A DNA stretch of 64,000 nt from Levilactobacillus yonginensis (GCF_964065165.1 NZ_OZ061549.1:2294001-2358000), one strand, 5' to 3'; counted from the first letter of the stretch, positions 25,870-34,556 are shown. Numbers and translations are program-made. Notes: a model not told the origin generated them from the letters alone.

Positions 25870-26073
25870 ATGGAACAAGGTACTGTTAAATGGTTCAACG
25901 CTGATAAAGGTTACGGTTTCATCACTTTGGAAAACGGCTCAGACGTTTTCGTTCACTTCTCTGCTATCAACAGTGAAGGCTTCAAGACGCTTGAAGAAGG
26001 CCAACACGTATCCCTTGATGTAGAACAAGGCGACCGTGGCCCACAAGCTGCTAACGTTTCGGTTGTTGACTAA
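25870..26073 (+). CDS. csp: Cold shock protein
   Basis: A 67-residue OB-fold nucleic-acid-binding protein with RNP1 KGYGFI (13-18) and RNP2 VFVHF (about 29-33). ATG 25870 follows GGAGG by about 9 bases. The long AT-rich 5' leader (from about 25740) contains GCGCTATGCGC just ahead of the ribosome site, a short stem that could affect translation with temperature, as in other csp mRNAs (inference). Codon use is strongly biased, as in highly expressed genes. Confidence 0.95.
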   Translation: MEQGTVKWFNADKGYGFITLENGSDVFVHFSAINSEGFKTLEEGQHVSLDVEQGDRGPQAANVSVVD

Positions 26074-26097
26074 TTTATTTTAGCCTAATCGAGTTTA

Positions 26098-26132
26098 GAA
26101 AAACCACCAACTGTGTGTTGGTGGTTTTTTTG
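26098..26132 (+). terminator. Terminator of csp
   Basis: AAAACCACCAAC and GTTGGTGGTTTT pair perfectly around TGTGT, followed by a run of seven T. Confidence 0.88.
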
Positions 26133-26194
26133 TGTCCAATTAGCAGCTAACAGCTCACTTATCAAGTGACAGGTAAAATACTTGTCTTCTTCTT

Positions 26195-26208
26195 TGAAAA
26201 CGGTTACG
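26195..26208 (+). promoter_or_regulatory. cre-like CcpA site upstream of the cytochrome b5-like gene
   Basis: TGAAAACGGTTACG matches the cre consensus TGWAANCGNTNWCA at all but the last position. It lies 33 bases before the ATG, where CcpA binding would repress. Confidence 0.5.
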
Positions 26209-26240
26209 ATTAATTCATCTAATAAAGGGAGTTGTGCTGG

Positions 26241-26480
26241 ATGAGCGAAAAAGTTTTTAATGCTGAAGAGTTAGCTAAATATAATGGTCAAAACGGCCAA
26301 CCAGCTTACGTTGCTATTGATCAGACAGTTTACGATGTGTCGGACAAAGCGGCCTGGGCTGGTGGTAAGCACCACGGCAATTTGGCGGGTCAAGAATTGA
26401 CCCAGATAATTGATGGCCAATCACCTCATGGTCGGCGAGTTCTGAAAGATTTGCCAGTTGTTGGGACCTACCAAGCGTAG
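26241..26480 (+). CDS. Cytochrome b5-like heme/steroid-binding domain protein
   Basis: 79 residues forming one cyt-b5 domain: FNAEELAKYNGQNGQPAYVAI, VYDVSDKAAWAGGKHHGNLAG and a C-terminal SPHGRRVLKDLPVVGTY. The His in GKHHG and in SPHG are the possible axial ligands. ATG 26241 has AAAGGGAG 9 bases upstream. There is no membrane anchor. Lactobacilli generally do not make heme, so it may bind exogenous heme or another hydrophobic ligand. Confidence 0.85.
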   Translation: MSEKVFNAEELAKYNGQNGQPAYVAIDQTVYDVSDKAAWAGGKHHGNLAGQELTQIIDGQSPHGRRVLKDLPVVGTYQA

Positions 26481-26511
26481 GAGAGGGTGCGACAAGCAGA
26501 GTTGACTGCCC

Positions 26512-26584
26512 TTTGTCACACGTTTCGACGATATATGTTCGGAACAAAAAAAGGTCTGAGACTTTTGTCTCAAACCTTTTTTAA
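26512..26584 (+). repeat. Terminator-bearing intergenic repeat, copy 2
   Basis: TTTGTCACACGTTTCGAC, spacer with GTTCGGA, then the hairpin GGTCTGAGAC-TTTT-GTCTCAAACC and a T-run. The whole arrangement matches 43743-43820. The hairpin (26551-26584) ends the cyt-b5 transcript and can also end the leftward tRNA transcript. Confidence 0.75.
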
Positions 26585-26588
26585 ATGA

Positions 26589-26662
26589 TGTCGCAAGAGA
26601 GATTCGAACCCTCGACCTACGGTTTAGAAGACCGTTGCTCTATCCAGCTGAGCTATTGCGAC
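26589..26662 (-). tRNA. tRNA-Arg (anticodon TCT)
   Basis: Acceptor arms GTCGCAA/TTGCGAC, D arm GCTC-AGCTGGATA-GAGC, anticodon stem ACGGT/ACCGT around CTTCTAA with anticodon TCT, T arm GAGGGTTCGAATCTCTC (close to consensus), discriminator A. CCA is not encoded. Reads AGA and AGG Arg codons. Single gene between a terminator repeat and a small membrane protein gene. Confidence 0.96.
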
Positions 26663-26794
26663 CTAATGGGTGGTTAGCCAACAACCTCTAATTATAGAGA
26701 AGGCGAGAGAGCCTGTCAATTGTGGATGTTAGGTACGATTGACAAGAGTATGTTTTTACGAGTAGAGTGAACTTAAATGGACGGAGGTGCTCTT

Positions 26795-27091
26795 GTGGCA
26801 GTTGTTCACGTGATTGCGGAAATTGTGGTGCTTTTTGCGGCCATCAGTTTGATCTATTACTTTTTTCAAATTACGCAGGCACATGGGAGTCGTCGGCAGA
26901 ACTTGATTTATCTGGGAATTTCGCTGGCCGTCTTATTGGTAGCGTACCCCTTATCTAATTTAGTCGCGCAAAAACAAGTTGATCCAACCGATCAGGTTTC
27001 AAAGCATGTGCGGAAAATACGGGACAAGGAGCGGCCTGCATCATCAGATCGAAAGCCTGCGGATAGCTCCGCCAAGTCTGAAAGTAAGTAA
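26795..27091 (+). CDS. Small membrane protein with two transmembrane helices
   Basis: 98 residues. Start GTG 26795 follows GGAGG by 7 bases; the upstream ATG 26777 lies before that site. Two hydrophobic helices (about 3-25 and 40-60) and a Lys/Glu/Ser-rich cytoplasmic tail (VRKIRDKERPASSDRK). No family recognised. Confidence 0.72.
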   Translation: MAVVHVIAEIVVLFAAISLIYYFFQITQAHGSRRQNLIYLGISLAVLLVAYPLSNLVAQKQVDPTDQVSKHVRKIRDKERPASSDRKPADSSAKSESK

Positions 27092-27135
27092 ACCACTAAA
27101 ATTATCAAGAAATTCTAATAATTGCGTTCAAACCC

Positions 27136-27164
27136 TTGCAATCTTTCTGTAACATTACGATAAT
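27136..27164 (+). promoter_or_regulatory. Promoter of the 50-residue membrane protein
   Basis: TTGCAA, 17-base spacer, GATAAT, placed 35 bases before the ATG at 27200. Confidence 0.65.
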
Positions 27165-27199
27165 ATAAATGTAACCTAAAGTTGACGGGGGGAATTGCT

Positions 27200-27352
27200 A
27201 TGCATGCTGTAGTTATTATTTTGTTGATTATTGTGTTTGCCGGTGTGGGTCAGTTGTACTTAAACAACCGAGAAGCTTTCCGTAAGAAGAGCAAGCATCT
27301 GGCGACCCGCGAAGGTAAATTTCACGATAATTCAAATCGTCGATTAAGTTAA
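27200..27352 (+). CDS. 50-residue single-pass membrane protein
   Basis: A small gene easily missed by length cut-offs. GGGGGG lies 7 bases before ATG 27200, a good promoter lies upstream and a terminator follows. One N-terminal helix (AVVIILLIIVFAGVGQLYL), then a basic tail (NNREAFRKKSKHLATREGKF). The topology suggests N-out, C-in. Function unknown. Confidence 0.75.
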   Translation: MHAVVIILLIIVFAGVGQLYLNNREAFRKKSKHLATREGKFHDNSNRRLS

Positions 27353-27360
27353 TGAATCAT

Positions 27361-27388
27361 AGCTCAGTTAAGGACTGGGCTTTTTATT
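27361..27388 (+). terminator. Terminator of the 50-residue gene
   Basis: AGCTCAGT/ACTGGGCT stem with TTTTT, 8 bases after the stop. Confidence 0.75.
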
Positions 27389-27492
27389 TTGGATTCTTTT
27401 GGCGTGAAAGTTAGCAAGCATTTACAGCTACTGACCGAAAAAGTTGTGATAAAGTTGGCATAAATAAAACCCACGTTAGGAGTTGAGCGTCG

Positions 27493-28185
27493 TTGAACAC
27501 GTTAGTATTGGTTTCTCATCCACAGATTGCGGACTCTGGGACGCAGGAATTTTTAAAGGCCAGTTTGCCCACGGGAAAGATTGCGTGGGAACACATTGAA
27601 AGCCAGATGGTTTTAGACACCGCGTATGAGCAAGCCCAGCTGCGGCAAGCAGACCGCATAGTCCTTCAGTTTCCTCTGTATTGGTACGCAGCACCGGCTG
27701 GATTAAAGCAATGGGAGGATACCGTTTTGACGCGGTCCTTTGTCTATGGTGATCACCGGTACCCCTTAGCCGGCAAAGAACTCGGGGTGGTCGTGACCAC
27801 TGGCATGCCCGCCGAAGCATTTCAACGGGGGGGAGCGGAAGGCTTAACACTGGATGCTGCACTCGCTCCGTTGGCGGCAGTGGCACAACGAGCGAAGATG
27901 ACTTGGTTGCCAACGTTTGCTATCCATCAGTTTAGTTATTTGGATGAGCCGGCTAAATTACGCTTGGTCATTGCCTATCAACGGTATTTAACCCAGCGAC
28001 AACCGGATAGTTTGAAGAATCGGCAGGCGTGGTTCAGTGACCATTTGGCCGCGATGATTGCTCAGTTGGATGAGCAAGACCAACCAACTGGTCGCTTGAT
28101 TGAAGAGACATTTAGCCAAAAGCAAGCAGACCTGGAGACTCTTCAGGATACCTTGGCAATGATAAAGGAGCAGGAAGATGACTGA
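27493..28185 (+). CDS. NAD(P)H-dependent FMN quinone reductase, flavodoxin-2 fold
   Basis: 230 residues of the KefF/MdaB/NQO type. The N-terminal TLVLVSHPQ starts a flavodoxin-like fold; QFPLYWYAAPAGLKQWEDTVL (about 57-77) and TTGMPAEAFQRGG match the family. The C-terminal 60 residues are helical and extra. TTG start with AGGAG about 10 bases upstream. It probably reduces quinones or similar electrophiles in the cytoplasm. The next small gene overlaps its 3' end by 8 bases. Confidence 0.87.
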   Translation: MNTLVLVSHPQIADSGTQEFLKASLPTGKIAWEHIESQMVLDTAYEQAQLRQADRIVLQFPLYWYAAPAGLKQWEDTVLTRSFVYGDHRYPLAGKELGVVVTTGMPAEAFQRGGAEGLTLDAALAPLAAVAQRAKMTWLPTFAIHQFSYLDEPAKLRLVIAYQRYLTQRQPDSLKNRQAWFSDHLAAMIAQLDEQDQPTGRLIEETFSQKQADLETLQDTLAMIKEQEDD

Positions 28186-28360
28186 GGAAGATACGGAGTG
28201 GTTGCATCAGGCCATTCAAAAGTTAGCTAGTCGTCAGGCTAAGTTTACGGACAGAGCGTTCTGGCTGGCGTTGGATGAAGTTGTCAAGGAACAAGATCAG
28301 CGCCATGACCAATTAGGTGGCGAAGTGGATGGTCGGACCTGGAGTCCCGACCGTTGGTAA
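28178..28360 (+). CDS. Unknown 60-residue protein coupled to the quinone reductase
   Basis: Overlaps the end of the quinone reductase gene and has AAGGAG upstream, so it is co-translated. Acidic and helical (MTEEDTEWLHQAIQKLASRQ...), ending in DGRTWSPDRW. No family recognised. Confidence 0.7.
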   Translation: MTEEDTEWLHQAIQKLASRQAKFTDRAFWLALDEVVKEQDQRHDQLGGEVDGRTWSPDRW

Positions 28361-28372
28361 TCTGACAGCATT

Positions 28373-28411
28373 AAAAAAGTCGCGGCACCGGGCCACGACT
28401 GATTGTTTTTT
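28373..28411 (+). terminator. Terminator of the quinone reductase unit
   Basis: AGTCGCGGC/GCCACGACT stem preceded by an A-run and followed, after GATTG, by six T. The A-run makes it partly usable on the opposite strand for the kinase gene. Confidence 0.7.
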
Positions 28412-28437
28412 CGAGCGTCATTTGGTTTTGATTGACC

Positions 28438-29256
28438 TTAGCTTAATTGACGGTCTAGAGCGGCCCAGTGGTTAATTGGACCAAATTTGTGACCAACTTC
28501 GATTGGTTCCCCGATGGCAGCATTCACGAACCGTTTGGCAATTTGAATGGCTTTCTTCATGGGGGTTCCTTTGGCCAGTTCGGCGGTAATGCAGGCTGAG
28601 AGGGTGTCTCCCGTCCCGTTCACCCGGTCGGTCTCGTGGTAAGGTTCACTGAGCCAGAAACCCTCACCGGACTCGAGGAGCACGTAATCGCGAACCTCTT
28701 GTTGATTAGTGTCGGTATGACTCCCCTTAGTGATGATATTTTTGGCGCCCATCGCTTGCATTTTCTTGGTGGCAAGTACCATGTCATCATCTGTCTTGAT
28801 TGACATTTCGGCGATCTTTTCGGCTTCATAGAAGTTGGGCGTCAGTACTGCGGCGAGTGGGAGTAGCTTCGTTCGCAGAGTGTTAAAGGCACTTTCTTCT
28901 AATAACTGGTTGCCATGCTTGGTCATAATGACTGGGTCAACAACCAGTGGCCCAAAGTCAGCTTTTTGGTAATTTTTAACGACGGTTTCAATCAGTGCTG
29001 AGTCAGCCAGCATTCCGGTCTTAGATGCCCGAATCTGGTAATCGTCAGCGAGGTCGGCAAATTCTTGATCGATAAAATCCGTTGGCATTGGGACACTGGC
29101 GTGAATCCCATAGGAGTTACCGGCAACACAGGCAGTCATTACGGAAGCGCCGTAAATACCGCGGGCAAAAAACGTATGTAAGTCAGCTTGCATACCAGCG
29201 CTGCCGTCACTATCAGAGCCAGCAATGGTTAAGGCTTGTGGGTAAGAATTAGTCAT
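28438..29256 (-). CDS. Hydroxymethylpyrimidine/pyridoxine kinase (ThiD/PdxK family)
   Basis: 272 residues of the ribokinase fold. LTIAGSDSDGSAGMQADLHT at the N-terminus, VVDPVIMTKHGNQLL in the middle and the anion-hole motif DRVNGTGDTLSACI (Asp as base) are diagnostic for the ThiD/PdxK group. ATG 29256 has TTTGGAGG about 12 bases upstream; the longer open frame to 29340 crosses that site. It phosphorylates HMP(-P) for thiamine or pyridoxal for PLP; no thi genes are adjacent, so the choice is open. Confidence 0.9.
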   Translation of the reverse strand: MTNSYPQALTIAGSDSDGSAGMQADLHTFFARGIYGASVMTACVAGNSYGIHASVPMPTDFIDQEFADLADDYQIRASKTGMLADSALIETVVKNYQKADFGPLVVDPVIMTKHGNQLLEESAFNTLRTKLLPLAAVLTPNFYEAEKIAEMSIKTDDDMVLATKKMQAMGAKNIITKGSHTDTNQQEVRDYVLLESGEGFWLSEPYHETDRVNGTGDTLSACITAELAKGTPMKKAIQIAKRFVNAAIGEPIEVGHKFGPINHWAALDRQLS

Positions 29257-29376
29257 GAGTCTCGAAACCTCCAAATGAAAGATATAAAACAAGTTCAGCA
29301 TAGCATAACCATCTGTGGAAGCGCCACCACTTGGGCGCAAATTTATTTATTTATATTGGGGTAAGGGGGAGTCAGC

Positions 29377-29673
29377 ATGACCACGAATATCAAGTATTTA
29401 GGTATTTGGCTGGGATTTGGTACGTTGGCGAGTTGGGTGGCATTGTCGGGAGCGTTCAATAGTCTTTACCAACTATTTCACAACGAACCGGTGACTTTGA
29501 CGCTCGGACTGGGGTTAACTGTGATAAGCTTAATAGGAATCGTCCACTTCGCTAGACGGAGCCCTTGGTGGTGTTTAGTGCCGGCAACCTGCTTGGCTAT
29601 CATAGTCACGGTGGGGATCGTGGCAGACAGCACCGTCCTCTTACTCGGACTGACGATTCCCGGTTTCTATTGA
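29377..29673 (+). CDS. Small membrane protein with three transmembrane helices
   Basis: 98 residues with hydrophobic segments at about 8-28, 40-58 and 65-95. AAGGGGGAG lies before ATG 29377. It precedes the cytosine deaminase gene by 32 bases and may be in the same transcript. No family recognised. Confidence 0.7.
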   Translation: MTTNIKYLGIWLGFGTLASWVALSGAFNSLYQLFHNEPVTLTLGLGLTVISLIGIVHFARRSPWWCLVPATCLAIIVTVGIVADSTVLLLGLTIPGFY

Positions 29674-29705
29674 AAAAATCGTGTACAGGAGGTAGGTTAA
29701 CGCAC

Positions 29706-30941
29706 ATGTTAATTCAACAAGGACTCATTGAGAACGCAACACAACCACAAGATATTCGGATTGAGGATGGTAAATTTGCAGCTATTGCTGATCATTTGAC
29801 ACCTCAAAATGGTGAACAGGTAATTGATGCAACGGGAAAGCTAATTTTGCCACCATTCGTCGACCCACACGTTCACTTGGATAGCACCATGACCGCTGGG
29901 GATCCTGAATGGAACCAGTCTGGGACTTTATTTGATGGAATTCGTATTTGGTCCGAACGGAAGAAAACACTGAGCATTGAAGACGTCAAGACCCGTGCAC
30001 GACAAGCGCTGGAACGTCAAGCAGCCAATGGTATTCAGTTTGTGCGTTCTCACGTTGACGTAACAGATCCTAGTTTAACGGCTCTGAAAGCACTGATTGA
30101 AGTGCGTGATGAGGTTAAAGACTTTATCGAACTTCAATTGGTAGCCTTCCCACAAGAAGGAATTTTATCGTTCCCTCATGGTAAGGAATTGATGGAACAG
30201 GCGGCAAAGCTGGGAGTAGACGTCATCGGGGCCATCCCTCACTTTGAATTCACACGAGAATACAGTGTTGAGTCACTGCACTTTGCCGTTGACCTCGCTC
30301 AGAAGTACGGCAAATTGGTCGATGCGCACTGTGATGAAATTGACGATCCCGCCTCTCGTGGCCTAGAAACGTTGGCCACGTTAGCATTGGAGACCGGTTT
30401 AGGCGACCAAGTAACAGCCAGTCACACAACGGCAATGGGGTCTTACAACAACGCCTACGCTTATAAATTGATGCGGTTACTGCAGATGTCTCACATCAAC
30501 ATGATTTCTAACCCACTGATTAATACCCACTTAGGTGGCCGGTTCGACACATATCCTAAGCGTCGGGGGTTAACGCGGGTCAAAGAATTAAATGAAGCAG
30601 GCGTTAACGTGGCCTTTGGTGAAGATGATATTAAAGATCCGTGGTATCCAATGGGAGATGGCAATATGTTGGACTCCCTTCACATGGGGATTCACGTGAC
30701 CCAAATGATGGGGTACGATGACATTATGAATTCCTATCAATTTGTGACGACACACGGTGCCAAAGCGATGCACGTCACCGACCACTATGGTCTGGCCGCT
30801 GGCAAACCAGCTAACCTGATTATTATGAATAACGATAACTTTTACAACGCATTGAACCAACGCTCCGAAGTGCTTTACTCGATTCACCATGGTAAGGTGG
30901 TTGTGAAGACCGATCCTAAGCGGGTGCATTTGGACCTGTAA
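29706..30941 (+). CDS. codA: Cytosine deaminase
   Basis: Converts cytosine to uracil plus ammonia for pyrimidine salvage. 411 residues. Metal-site motifs in order: DPHVHLD (His55, His57), [21 protein letters not shown], and [19 protein letters not shown], as in E. coli CodA. ATG 29706 is the first codon of the conserved N-terminus; AGGAGG lies 12 bases upstream, longer than usual. No codB permease is adjacent unless the small membrane protein upstream helps. Confidence 0.92.
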   Translation: MLIQQGLIENATQPQDIRIEDGKFAAIADHLTPQNGEQVIDATGKLILPPFVDPHVHLDSTMTAGDPEWNQSGTLFDGIRIWSERKKTLSIEDVKTRARQALERQAANGIQFVRSHVDVTDPSLTALKALIEVRDEVKDFIELQLVAFPQEGILSFPHGKELMEQAAKLGVDVIGAIPHFEFTREYSVESLHFAVDLAQKYGKLVDAHCDEIDDPASRGLETLATLALETGLGDQVTASHTTAMGSYNNAYAYKLMRLLQMSHINMISNPLINTHLGGRFDTYPKRRGLTRVKELNEAGVNVAFGEDDIKDPWYPMGDGNMLDSLHMGIHVTQMMGYDDIMNSYQFVTTHGAKAMHVTDHYGLAAGKPANLIIMNNDNFYNALNQRSEVLYSIHHGKVVVKTDPKRVHLDL

Positions 30942-31011
30942 TTCTGCACACAGAACGTCGGGGGTAAAACCCTTCGCATTTACCAAATTGAAATTTAAAA
31001 ATTAGTTTAAT

Positions 31012-31051
31012 AGCTGACCTATTTTACATCAGTAAAATGGGCCAGTTTTTA
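31012..31051 (+). terminator. Terminator of codA
   Basis: CTGACCTATTTTAC/GTAAAATGGGCCAG stem (one mismatch, one G-U) followed by TTTTT. Confidence 0.78.
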
Positions 31052-31081
31052 GTTTGATTCACTAATTTAGATGAATAAAAT

Positions 31082-31131
31082 AAAAACGTCGCCATTACAA
31101 CCAGTTGGCTGGTTGCAGTGACGACGTTATT
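31082..31131 (-). terminator. Terminator of the 159-residue gene
   Basis: Leftward AACGTCGTCACTGCAACCAG...CTGGTTGTAATGGCGACGTT stem followed by TTTTA. Confidence 0.75.
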
Positions 31132-31139
31132 GTTTGCAT

Positions 31140-31619
31140 TTATTTTTTGGCCTTGGAGCGTTTGGCCTTTTGGACAGTGGTGACGCTGATTGGCTTTTCA
31201 GCTGGCACAGCTTTCTTCTTTTCATGGTGTTGTGTGCGTAATTGTTCTTTCAAAGTTTCAATTTCCACGACGTGTTCTGTCTTCCATTCCTTGTACGATT
31301 TCGAGGAATCCGTGTCGTTAGGCTTGAGTCCAGTGTTTAGCCAGAAACAAGCTTCGGAAAGACTAGGGAAGTTGTGAATCCATAACGTTTGACCGTTATC
31401 GGAATCAAAGGCCACGTAGGAGCGGAAATGCTTTTTTAGAAAAGTATGCCGGCGAATCTTAAACGCTTCACGTTTACGGGTTAGTCGGTAGTCAGGTAAA
31501 ATGTATTGACCGGAGATAGCTAGCTGCGGAAAACGTTCATCACGTTGTTCGCGCTGGTCCTTTAACATTTCACGGGCTTGGTCAACGGTAATAATGGACG
31601 CACGGATCGGATTCTTCAT
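31140..31619 (-). CDS. Unknown 159-residue basic protein
   Basis: ATG 31619 with GAGGGGG upstream and an own terminator. The N-terminal two thirds are mixed alpha/beta, with FPSLSEACFWLNTGLKPND; the last 50 residues are charged and end in a Lys-rich tail (KAKRSKAKK). It may bind nucleic acid, but there is no recognisable domain. Confidence 0.72.
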   Translation of the reverse strand: MKNPIRASIITVDQAREMLKDQREQRDERFPQLAISGQYILPDYRLTRKREAFKIRRHTFLKKHFRSYVAFDSDNGQTLWIHNFPSLSEACFWLNTGLKPNDTDSSKSYKEWKTEHVVEIETLKEQLRTQHHEKKKAVPAEKPISVTTVQKAKRSKAKK

Positions 31620-31894
31620 GAAAAACCCCCTCTTAGATTTGGAAAATTAAGTGACGCTGTGGTGCTCCGGTCAATACTCACACATACTAGGTTAGCATAA
31701 TCTAAAAGTTATGAAAACAATTTACACTTTAAATTTAGGCAATTTAAAAGAATCACTAGAAAAGACCGTTAAAAAGTTTATCTAGGTGTTACAAAGATGG
31801 TAACGGCTACACAAAAGTGGTAATTGCCGATTTCACTGATAGGCCGGTAAAGTGTGGTAAACTAGCTAAGATTAGTTTGAAAGCGGGGATTTAA

Positions 31895-32755
31895 TTGGCA
31901 CAAAAGTACTACGCAGTCAGAAAGGGCCGGCAGCCTGGGATTTACCGGACCTGGCCAGAAACACAGGCGCAAGTCAGTGGCTTTTCTGGTGCGCAATATA
32001 AAAGTTTTGCCTCGGAAGCTGAGGCTAAGGCCTTCATGCAAGGAACGGCTGGCAGTGCAAAGCCAGCGCCAACTAAAGGACGGCGGCAACCAGCCGCCCG
32101 GTCCCAACAAGACCAGTCTAGCAGCCAACGTCCAGTGGCGATTACGGTGTACACGGATGGCGGGTCCCGTAATACGGGAAATGTTGCCGGTGGGCACGTC
32201 AGAACGGCTGATAAAGCTGCTTGGGCTTACCGGATTGAAATGCCAAATCGCGTGGTTACCGGATCAGGCGGTGAATTTGGTGCTACAAATAACCGGATGG
32301 AAATCATGGCTTTTCTGAACGCCCTCAAGCGGTTAGAGTCCCTGGGTGAGACTGCCACGGGTATTCGGTTCGTCCTGGATTCCCAGTATGTATTGAATGC
32401 GGTGACCAAGGGCTGGCTAGCTGGCTGGAAACGTCGTGGTTGGAAACGGGCTGCCGGACCGTTAGTTAACGTGGAATTGTGGCAAGCGGTCGACCGCTTG
32501 TTACCACAATTTACAGCTCTGTCGTTTGCCTGGACAAAGGGGCATGCAACGAATCAAGGAAATGTTTTCGTTGATCATTTGTTGAATCAAACAATGGATC
32601 AAATGGTTACTGGCCAGCCGATACCAAAGACTTCAGCAGATGCGCCAGTTGAGAAATCTAAAATAACTAAGCCTGACGCAAGGCATCAGAGTCGCGAACA
32701 GTCGGTCGCCGATATTGCGAAAAATTTACAAAACCTACCGTTTAATGACGATTAA
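31895..32755 (+). CDS. rnhA: Ribonuclease HI with N-terminal hybrid-binding domain
   Basis: 286 residues. The N-terminal hybrid-binding domain (KYYAVRKGRQPGIYRTW, FSGAQYKSFASEAEA; residues 3-48) is joined by a Gln/Arg/Pro-rich linker to RNase HI. Catalytic carboxylates are visible: Asp88 (VYTDGGS), Glu136 (NRMEIMA), Asp162 (LDSQYV) and Asp227 (FVDHLL). TTG start after GGGGAT. It degrades RNA in RNA-DNA hybrids. A further tail of about 50 residues follows the catalytic domain. Confidence 0.92.
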   Translation: MAQKYYAVRKGRQPGIYRTWPETQAQVSGFSGAQYKSFASEAEAKAFMQGTAGSAKPAPTKGRRQPAARSQQDQSSSQRPVAITVYTDGGSRNTGNVAGGHVRTADKAAWAYRIEMPNRVVTGSGGEFGATNNRMEIMAFLNALKRLESLGETATGIRFVLDSQYVLNAVTKGWLAGWKRRGWKRAAGPLVNVELWQAVDRLLPQFTALSFAWTKGHATNQGNVFVDHLLNQTMDQMVTGQPIPKTSADAPVEKSKITKPDARHQSREQSVADIAKNLQNLPFNDD

Positions 32756-32862
32756 GGCTATAATAGTTTCATAAATCTTATGCGGGTCATCTATTTGGGG
32801 GAATCGTTCGAGGTAGATGATAAATTGAACACTGAACAAAAACTGTAGCGAATGGGGTACCG

Positions 32863-33336
32863 ATGATGCAAGTTAAAATGATTCCATATTTGGAATTTGA
32901 AAATGCGAAAGAGGCAATCACGTATTACCAAGATGTCTTTGACGCCAAAAATGCCTACCGAGTCAGTCCAACACCAGAAGAAGCCGAACGTTTAGGCTTA
33001 GAACCCACGGTCGACTTGGAGGGAATCACCATGCGCGGTGGCTTTCAAGTCATGGGGCTAGATATTCAGTGTGCCGACGCTTTAATGGGACAACCGACGT
33101 CGTCCACCCAGATTTCACTCATGATTGCTGTGGATGAGGATGATGGTGCGAGTGTTAAGGCACTGGCTGCGCTTTATCAACAGTTGGTGAAATCTGATGT
33201 AAAAGTTATCAGTCCGTTTACGGCGCAACGGGCCGGCGGTAAGATGGGGCAAGTGGTCGATGCGTACGGTATTACTTGGATCTTACGGGAGCAAGCCATG
33301 ACGTTCACCGATGGCCCAGCAAGTGATTCAGAATAG
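32863..33336 (+). CDS. VOC family protein, PhnB-like
   Basis: 157 residues of the glyoxalase/bleomycin-resistance fold. MIPYLEFENAKEAITYYQDVF at the start and ISPFTAQRAGGKMGQVVDAYGITWIL at the end are typical of PhnB-type proteins. ATG 32863 has only a weak GGGG ribosome site. Substrate unknown. Confidence 0.85.
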   Translation: MMQVKMIPYLEFENAKEAITYYQDVFDAKNAYRVSPTPEEAERLGLEPTVDLEGITMRGGFQVMGLDIQCADALMGQPTSSTQISLMIAVDEDDGASVKALAALYQQLVKSDVKVISPFTAQRAGGKMGQVVDAYGITWILREQAMTFTDGPASDSE

Positions 33337-33352
33337 AAATAATAGTATTCAG

Positions 33353-33386
33353 AGTGGCGAAGATGCGGGTCTTCACCACTTTTTAT
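33353..33386 (+). terminator. Terminator of the VOC gene
   Basis: GTGGCGAAGA/TCTTCACCAC stem with TTTTT. Confidence 0.8.
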
Positions 33387-33431
33387 TTACTCTGCTAAAG
33401 TGTGTAAATTAGACAGCCCAGTAGTATGGCT

Positions 33432-33504
33432 TTCCGCCTTATCGGCCGCCAGATGTGGGCTGAAGCGTCCCCACAGCAGGCGGAATCCCTGGTCTTCGGA
33501 GTGC
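33432..33504 (+). repeat. CCCACAGCAGG intergenic repeat, copy B
   Basis: TTCCGCCTT-TCGGCCGC, spacer, GAAGCGTCCCCACAGCAGG, CGGAATCCCTGG, CTTCGGAGTGC. About 70% of positions agree by eye with the copy at 45837-45911, and the core agrees with the reverse-strand copy at 43859-43898. Non-coding in all three places. The remaining bases to 33649 contain only the acetyltransferase promoter region. Confidence 0.65.
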
Positions 33505-33649
33505 AATCACTCTGGACTAACTTAGGTCGCCAATACTTGATGGATGTAAACCACTTAGTTGTCAACATTTAGTTGCTCTGAAAAACTGGCGCTCGCAAGG
33601 CCTTTTTAAAAAGTGTTATGATTAAAAGCAAGAGGAGTGATTGATAAAG

Positions 33650-34255
33650 ATGGCAACTGCACGAGAAAATATGACGGCTGGTAAGCCCTATGATCAGTTT
33701 GATAAGGAGCTGATCGACCGTCGAGTTCTGGCTCGTAAGACTCTGAGAGGCGCCAATCAAATTGATGATAACGGTGAACGGATGGCAGCATACAAACGCT
33801 TAATGCCAGACGTGGGCGAAGGCTTCTTTGTTGAGGCGGAGTTTATGTTTGATTACGGCTGGAATATTCATATCGGTGACCACTTTTATGGAAATTATGA
33901 TATGACGTTTTTGGATACCTGTCCGATTACGATTGGCTCGCATTGTTACTTTGGCCCCAACATTGGTCTGTACACGCCGGTTCACCCATTGAATGCGATG
34001 GCCCGCAAGGCTGACGTTGAAATGGGGGCCCCAATTACAATTGGGGACAATGCTTGGTTGGGCGGCCGGGTCACGATTCTACCAGGTGTGACATTGGGTA
34101 ATAACGTTGTGGTTGGTGCTGGCTCAGTTGTTACCAAGTCATTTGGTGATGATGTGGTGATTGCTGGTAACCCGGCGCGGGTCATCAAACAAATTGATAA
34201 CGGTGTAACTGGTGATGCTGCGGCTCGCGAACAGTGGCCAGATTTACTGAAGTAG
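33650..34255 (+). CDS. Sugar O-acetyltransferase (maltose/galactoside type)
   Basis: 201 residues. N-terminal Mac domain (MTAGKPYDQFDKELIDRR), then left-handed beta-helix hexapeptides. HPLNAMAR holds the catalytic His, and the end reads GAGSVVTKSFGDDVVIAGNPARVI. It moves acetyl from acetyl-CoA to a sugar 6-OH, probably for detoxification of sugars. ATG 33650 or TTG 33641 could be the start; GAGGAG lies 12 or 3 bases upstream respectively. Confidence 0.9.
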   Translation: MATARENMTAGKPYDQFDKELIDRRVLARKTLRGANQIDDNGERMAAYKRLMPDVGEGFFVEAEFMFDYGWNIHIGDHFYGNYDMTFLDTCPITIGSHCYFGPNIGLYTPVHPLNAMARKADVEMGAPITIGDNAWLGGRVTILPGVTLGNNVVVGAGSVVTKSFGDDVVIAGNPARVIKQIDNGVTGDAAAREQWPDLLK

Positions 34256-34378
34256 GCGTCCAGTCTTGAAATTCTAATCAAATTCTTAGATTCCAATGAC
34301 TATAGGATGTGTAACCGCTTTATTTTCAGTAGAAATTTCTTATTTATCCGCAAGATTTTACTAATTAGTCCTTCTGCG

Positions 34379-34384
34379 TATAAT
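34379..34384 (+). promoter_or_regulatory. -10 element of the BCCT transporter leader
   Basis: A perfect TATAAT at 34379-34384 with a poor -35. Transcription from here gives a leader of about 165 bases that contains the terminator at 34440-34488. Confidence 0.45.
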
Positions 34385-34439
34385 AGACTTTGGATATCGC
34401 TTCAAAGAGATTTACGTAAGCAATTTGTATTTAACGTTT

Positions 34440-34488
34440 AAGCGCTGTGCAGGTGGCTCGTATGACGACCCTGAACTAGCGCTTTTTT
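34440..34488 (+). terminator. Terminator/attenuator in the BCCT transporter leader
   Basis: AAGCGCT pairs with AGCGCTT around an inner stem (CAGG/CCTG, TCG/CGA), followed by six T. It lies between the -10 box and the transporter gene, so it can block the gene unless remodelled. A second GC-rich hairpin region (about 34502-34533) follows. It could be an osmotically controlled RNA switch; no known riboswitch class was recognised. Confidence 0.6.
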
Positions 34489-34556
34489 CGTACAATCTCG
34501 TGAGGCAGCGTCCGCTGGAGGCTTGGCCTGCAGGAAACAAATGAGGAGGATTATTT

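Noticed and set aside
27476-27913. 145-codon leftward frame over the quinone reductase
   Set aside because: Antisense shadow; the + strand frame carries the family motifs.
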